In this document: one piece after another, positions 13,651 through 15,852 of the stretch
How positions within the stretch are numbered: position 1 is the stretch's first letter
Layout of the letters: every line of letters begins with the position of its first letter
NCBI GenBank assembly: GCA_905215115.1
Contig: CAJMOP010000039.1
Location: 1 to 15,852 of the forward strand
From: an uncultured bacterium
GTDB lineage: Bacteria > Actinomycetota > Coriobacteriia > Coriobacteriales > Coriobacteriaceae
Length of the DNA stretch: 15,852 bases
Reading direction: 5' to 3'
The notes under the pieces: model-generated
The model's database searches: none
What the model was told of the DNA's origin: nothing
The model's input: only the letters and a program-made list of their open reading frames with translations
Made by a program: the position numbers and the translations under genes

Positions 13651-14367
13651 ATGCCGGGCTTGGGAACAATCATCAACGTTGCGCTTTTAGTTGCGGGCGG
13701 TCTTTTGGGATTAGCGGGCGGCCGCTTCATTACACCGCGCATCCAAGACACGCTCATGAAAGCATCGGGGCTGTGCGTCCTGTTTATCGGCCTGGGCGGC
13801 ACCATGCAAAAGATGCTCATCATCGATGGAAAGGCGCTAGCGACCACCGGTACCACCATGCTCATCGTCTCATTTGCGCTCGGTTCGCTCATCGGCGAGG
13901 CCATCAACTTGGAGGCCGCCATCGAGAACCTTGGCGAATGGCTCAAGCGCAAGACTGGCAGTGAGGGCGATAACGAGTTCACCAACGCTTTTGTCTCGAC
14001 TTCACTCACCGTGTGCATCGGCGCCATGGCCATTGTGGGATCGATCCAGGACGGCCTGCTCGGCGACTGGTCAACGCTTGCCCTCAAGGGCGCACTGGAC
14101 TGCATCATCGTCTGCACCATGACGGCCTCGCTTGGCCGCGGCTGCATCTTCTCCGCCCTGCCCGTCGCCGTGTTCCAGGGGACGATCACGTTGTTTGCCG
14201 GCGCGCTCTCCCCCATCATGACCACAGCAGCCCTCAACAGCCTTTCGCTCGTAGGCTCCATGCTCATCTTCTGCGTCGGCGTCAACCTCATCCGTCCTCA
14301 GACCTTCCGCACGGCCAATATGCTTCCCTCCGTCGTCATCGCCGTCATATACGCCCTCCTGTTCTAA
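13651..14367 (+). CDS. DUF554 family integral membrane protein
   Basis: 238 aa, the usual size of the DUF554 (YqgA/YdfK-type) family, with about seven hydrophobic segments. Signature-like stretches are MPGLGTIINVALLVAGGLLGLAGG at the N-terminus, GLCVLFIGLGGTMQ near 45-60, ALGSLIGEAINLEAAIENLGEWLK near 80-103, TVCIGAMAIVGSIQDGLLGD (the family's 'CxGaMAIvGSIqDGl' motif) near 127-147, and CTMTASLGRGCIFSALPVAVFQG. Function is unknown, with transport suggested. The ATG at 13651 follows AGGAGG with 4 bases between. The frame is open up to an ATG at 13582, but that has no ribosome site and a Cys-rich non-family extension. It lies 118 bases after the surface operon and 87 bases before the TerB_N gene, all in the same direction. 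Confidence 0.92.
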   Translation: MPGLGTIINVALLVAGGLLGLAGGRFITPRIQDTLMKASGLCVLFIGLGGTMQKMLIIDGKALATTGTTMLIVSFALGSLIGEAINLEAAIENLGEWLKRKTGSEGDNEFTNAFVSTSLTVCIGAMAIVGSIQDGLLGDWSTLALKGALDCIIVCTMTASLGRGCIFSALPVAVFQGTITLFAGALSPIMTTAALNSLSLVGSMLIFCVGVNLIRPQTFRTANMLPSVVIAVIYALLF

Positions 14368-14374
14368 ATCTATC

Positions 14375-14445
14375 AACGCAGCGGTATCTCGAACATCTGT
14401 TTGATGCTGTGCTATGATATGAGGTCACCGTAGCTGCGTTCGAGA
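14375..14445. repeat. Split inverted repeats flanking the TerB_N promoter
   Basis: The 13-base segment 14433-14445 (GCTGCGTTCGAGA), just ahead of the ribosome site, has its reverse complement upstream in two shuffled pieces, AACGCAGC at 14375-14382 and TCTCGAAC at 14387-14394. The arms bracket the -35/-10 region. They could be operator half-sites, or, in read-through RNA from the DUF554 gene, alternative hairpins that hide the GAGGAGG ribosome site. Confidence 0.45.
14410..14418 (+). promoter_or_regulatory. Extended -10 promoter of the TerB_N gene
   Basis: TGCTATGAT contains the extended -10 TGn followed by TATGAT (5 of 6), 36 bases before the GTG start. A weak CGAACA at 14390-14395 sits 17 bases upstream as -35, as expected where an extended -10 compensates. 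Transcription would start near 14425. Confidence 0.55.
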
Positions 14446-14454
14446 GGAGGAGCG

Positions 14455-15852
14455 GTGGCCGACCAGGACATCAAGATGCTCATCGAGCGCATTATGGCCG
14501 AGGCCCGGACCCATCAGTCCGCCCGCTTCTCAAACGAAACCTACGCAGACGAGCCGATTCTCAAAACCGGCCGACAGATGCAGAATTTCCTCCCCGACCA
14601 GTACCGTAAAATGCGCGAGATATCGCGCTGGCAGGATGACCCCAAGGGCGGTGCGGGCCGCTGGCTTTCGGAAGCCGAGCTTTTTTACCGCCAGGGCCTG
14701 CTGATGGCCGACTTTGAGGACGACTGTCCCTACAACGGCACCTTTAAGTCGTACTTTCCCACCTACAACGCCATGAGCGACCGGCAACTGCGCGGCTACT
14801 TTACCTGGCGTGCCCAAGTGCGCCGCGGAACCGTCGAGGAAACGTCTACGTCCTTTGCCTTTCTGTATCTCTATGAGCTGATCTGCGGCATTGGCGTAGA
14901 TAATCCACTCGATGGTTTTAACAAGATCAAGGCTTTTTGGGATGTCTATCGCGCCTTCGAGCCCGGCATCGACCGGTTTGCGCGCGTGTGGCTGCAAGAT
15001 TACGCCGTGTTCCACGGGCTCGACCCCAAGCTGCTTCGCGACTCTAAAACCGTCATGTTCGATAACGCCCTTATCGAACTGCGGCGCGCGGCACGAGACC
15101 TTGCACCGGCACCGTCCGGCCAGACCCCTAAGCGTCGCAAAACCTCCGAGCCCACGCTCCCCCTTCCGCCCGATGAGGTGCGCGAGGAGCGACTCATGGC
15201 CGCCATCAACGCCCTCTCCACGTACAACCTAAGTAGCTCGCGGCTCGACCGCAGCCACCACCGCGATCTGTGCCACGTGGCGTGCGCCGTGTATGTCCGC
15301 ATAGCGCGCTACTATGACACGCACCGAAAGACCGGCATCGTGGCAAGTTTATTTGGGGAGGAGACGGCCATGCCCTACACCATGTTTGCCTCGGCCGTAT
15401 TCTTTGCGCCCGAGCGCCACGAGGACTGCGAATACCGTCTGGACCCCATCCATATCTACCGTTGCCAAAACGGTTTTTGGGAATGCATGCGGATTCACGG
15501 TAGCAGGCAAAAGAGCAGCAAGCTCGGTGAAATGATGCGCGCCTGCGACCAACGCCTGCGCCTGGCGCTGGACCCCGCCCATCCCCTTAAGGAAGAAAAG
15601 GTCCCCAAATATCTGGCCAAGATTATCGATGACGAGATTGTGGCATGGCTTTCGTGGGACGCCGCACACCAGCCCGTCAAGATCGATATCGATTTGAGCC
15701 AGCTGGGGCACATTCGGAGCGCTGCCGCACAAACGCGCGAAGCGCTTTTGATCGACGAGGAACGCGAGGACGGCGCGTCCGCAGAAGCCGAGGCAGCGGA
15801 CTCAGGGCAACCGGAAGCCGAGCCTGCGGCCGCCGCGACGGTCGAGGCGGTC
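14455..15852 (+). CDS. TerB N-terminal domain protein (3' end missing)
   Basis: The frame is open from GTG 14455 to the window edge, 466 codons without a stop. The GTG has GAGGAG 5 bases upstream. Residues about 75-210 match TerB_N (PF13208 as I recall it): FPTYNAMSDRQLRGYFTWRAQVRRG followed by FAFLYLYELICGIGVDNPLDGFNKIK and FWDVY. A basic Pro-rich linker spans 217-240. Residues 245-405 form a second helical region. Residues 409-434 (KIDIDLSQLGHIRSAAAQTREALL) resemble the lead-in to TerB_C, and a low-complexity Ala/Glu stretch follows to the edge. No signal peptide or membrane segment; cytoplasmic. TerB proteins were first tied to tellurite resistance and later to stress and phage defence; the Shango system pairs a TerB-like protein with an ATPase and a helicase. 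The function here is inferred from the domain only. Confidence 0.85.
   Translation, partial: MADQDIKMLIERIMAEARTHQSARFSNETYADEPILKTGRQMQNFLPDQYRKMREISRWQDDPKGGAGRWLSEAELFYRQGLLMADFEDDCPYNGTFKSYFPTYNAMSDRQLRGYFTWRAQVRRGTVEETSTSFAFLYLYELICGIGVDNPLDGFNKIKAFWDVYRAFEPGIDRFARVWLQDYAVFHGLDPKLLRDSKTVMFDNALIELRRAARDLAPAPSGQTPKRRKTSEPTLPLPPDEVREERLMAAINALSTYNLSSSRLDRSHHRDLCHVACAVYVRIARYYDTHRKTGIVASLFGEETAMPYTMFASAVFFAPERHEDCEYRLDPIHIYRCQNGFWECMRIHGSRQKSSKLGEMMRACDQRLRLALDPAHPLKEEKVPKYLAKIIDDEIVAWLSWDAAHQPVKIDIDLSQLGHIRSAAAQTREALLIDEEREDGASAEAEAADSGQPEAEPAAAATVEAV

Noticed and set aside
1..15852. Mobile element, prophage, CRISPR or tRNA genes
   Set aside because: No transposase, integrase, terminal inverted repeats with target duplications, regularly spaced repeats or cloverleaf sequence could be found by reading both strands.

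Overview
The window is about 15.9 kb of GC-rich bacterial chromosome. Codon use, strong AGGAGG-type ribosome sites, LAQTG-type surface anchoring and the gene set all look like a Coriobacteriia member of the Actinomycetota, most probably Collinsella or a close relative. This taxonomic call comes from recognising the style of the proteins, not from a search. No transposase, phage gene, CRISPR array, rRNA or tRNA was seen.

Left part (1-5418): the 3' end of purL (purine synthesis), closed by a strong intrinsic terminator, is followed by an EamA-type drug/metabolite exporter. A bidirectional hairpin separates this from a leftward block: a membrane-anchored diguanylate cyclase (GGDEF, without an inhibitory I-site), a 2-keto-3-deoxygluconate permease (kdgT), and the overlapping branched-chain amino acid exporter pair azlC-azlD. 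An HD-domain hydrolase reads rightward from the azlC promoter region.

Middle (6354-9979, leftward): a tightly packed three-gene operon encodes a GlcD/LctD-type FAD dehydrogenase, EtfB, and EtfA with an N-terminal two-cluster ferredoxin. The set matches the electron-confurcating lactate dehydrogenase/Etf complex of anaerobes such as Acetobacterium woodii, but with the dehydrogenase gene first. It probably couples 2-hydroxyacid (lactate) oxidation to NAD reduction, driven by reduced ferredoxin.

Right-centre (10327-13532, rightward): five closely spaced or overlapping genes form an apparently undescribed cell-surface locus. They encode a 98-aa protein resembling part of a PD-(D/E)XK/DUF559-like fold, a single-pass membrane-anchored beta-rich protein, a secreted beta-rich protein, a 93-aa secreted peptide that is little more than a signal peptide plus an LAQTG sorting signal, and a 476-aa secreted two-domain protein with CxxC motifs. 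Together they look like components of a surface structure, with the short peptide as the possible wall anchor. This is the best candidate for something new.

Right edge (13651-15852): a DUF554 membrane protein, then the first 466 codons of a TerB_N-domain protein that runs off the window. It has an extended -10 promoter flanked by inverted repeats. TerB-type proteins with an ATPase and a helicase form the Shango phage-defence system, so the genes just beyond the window deserve inspection.
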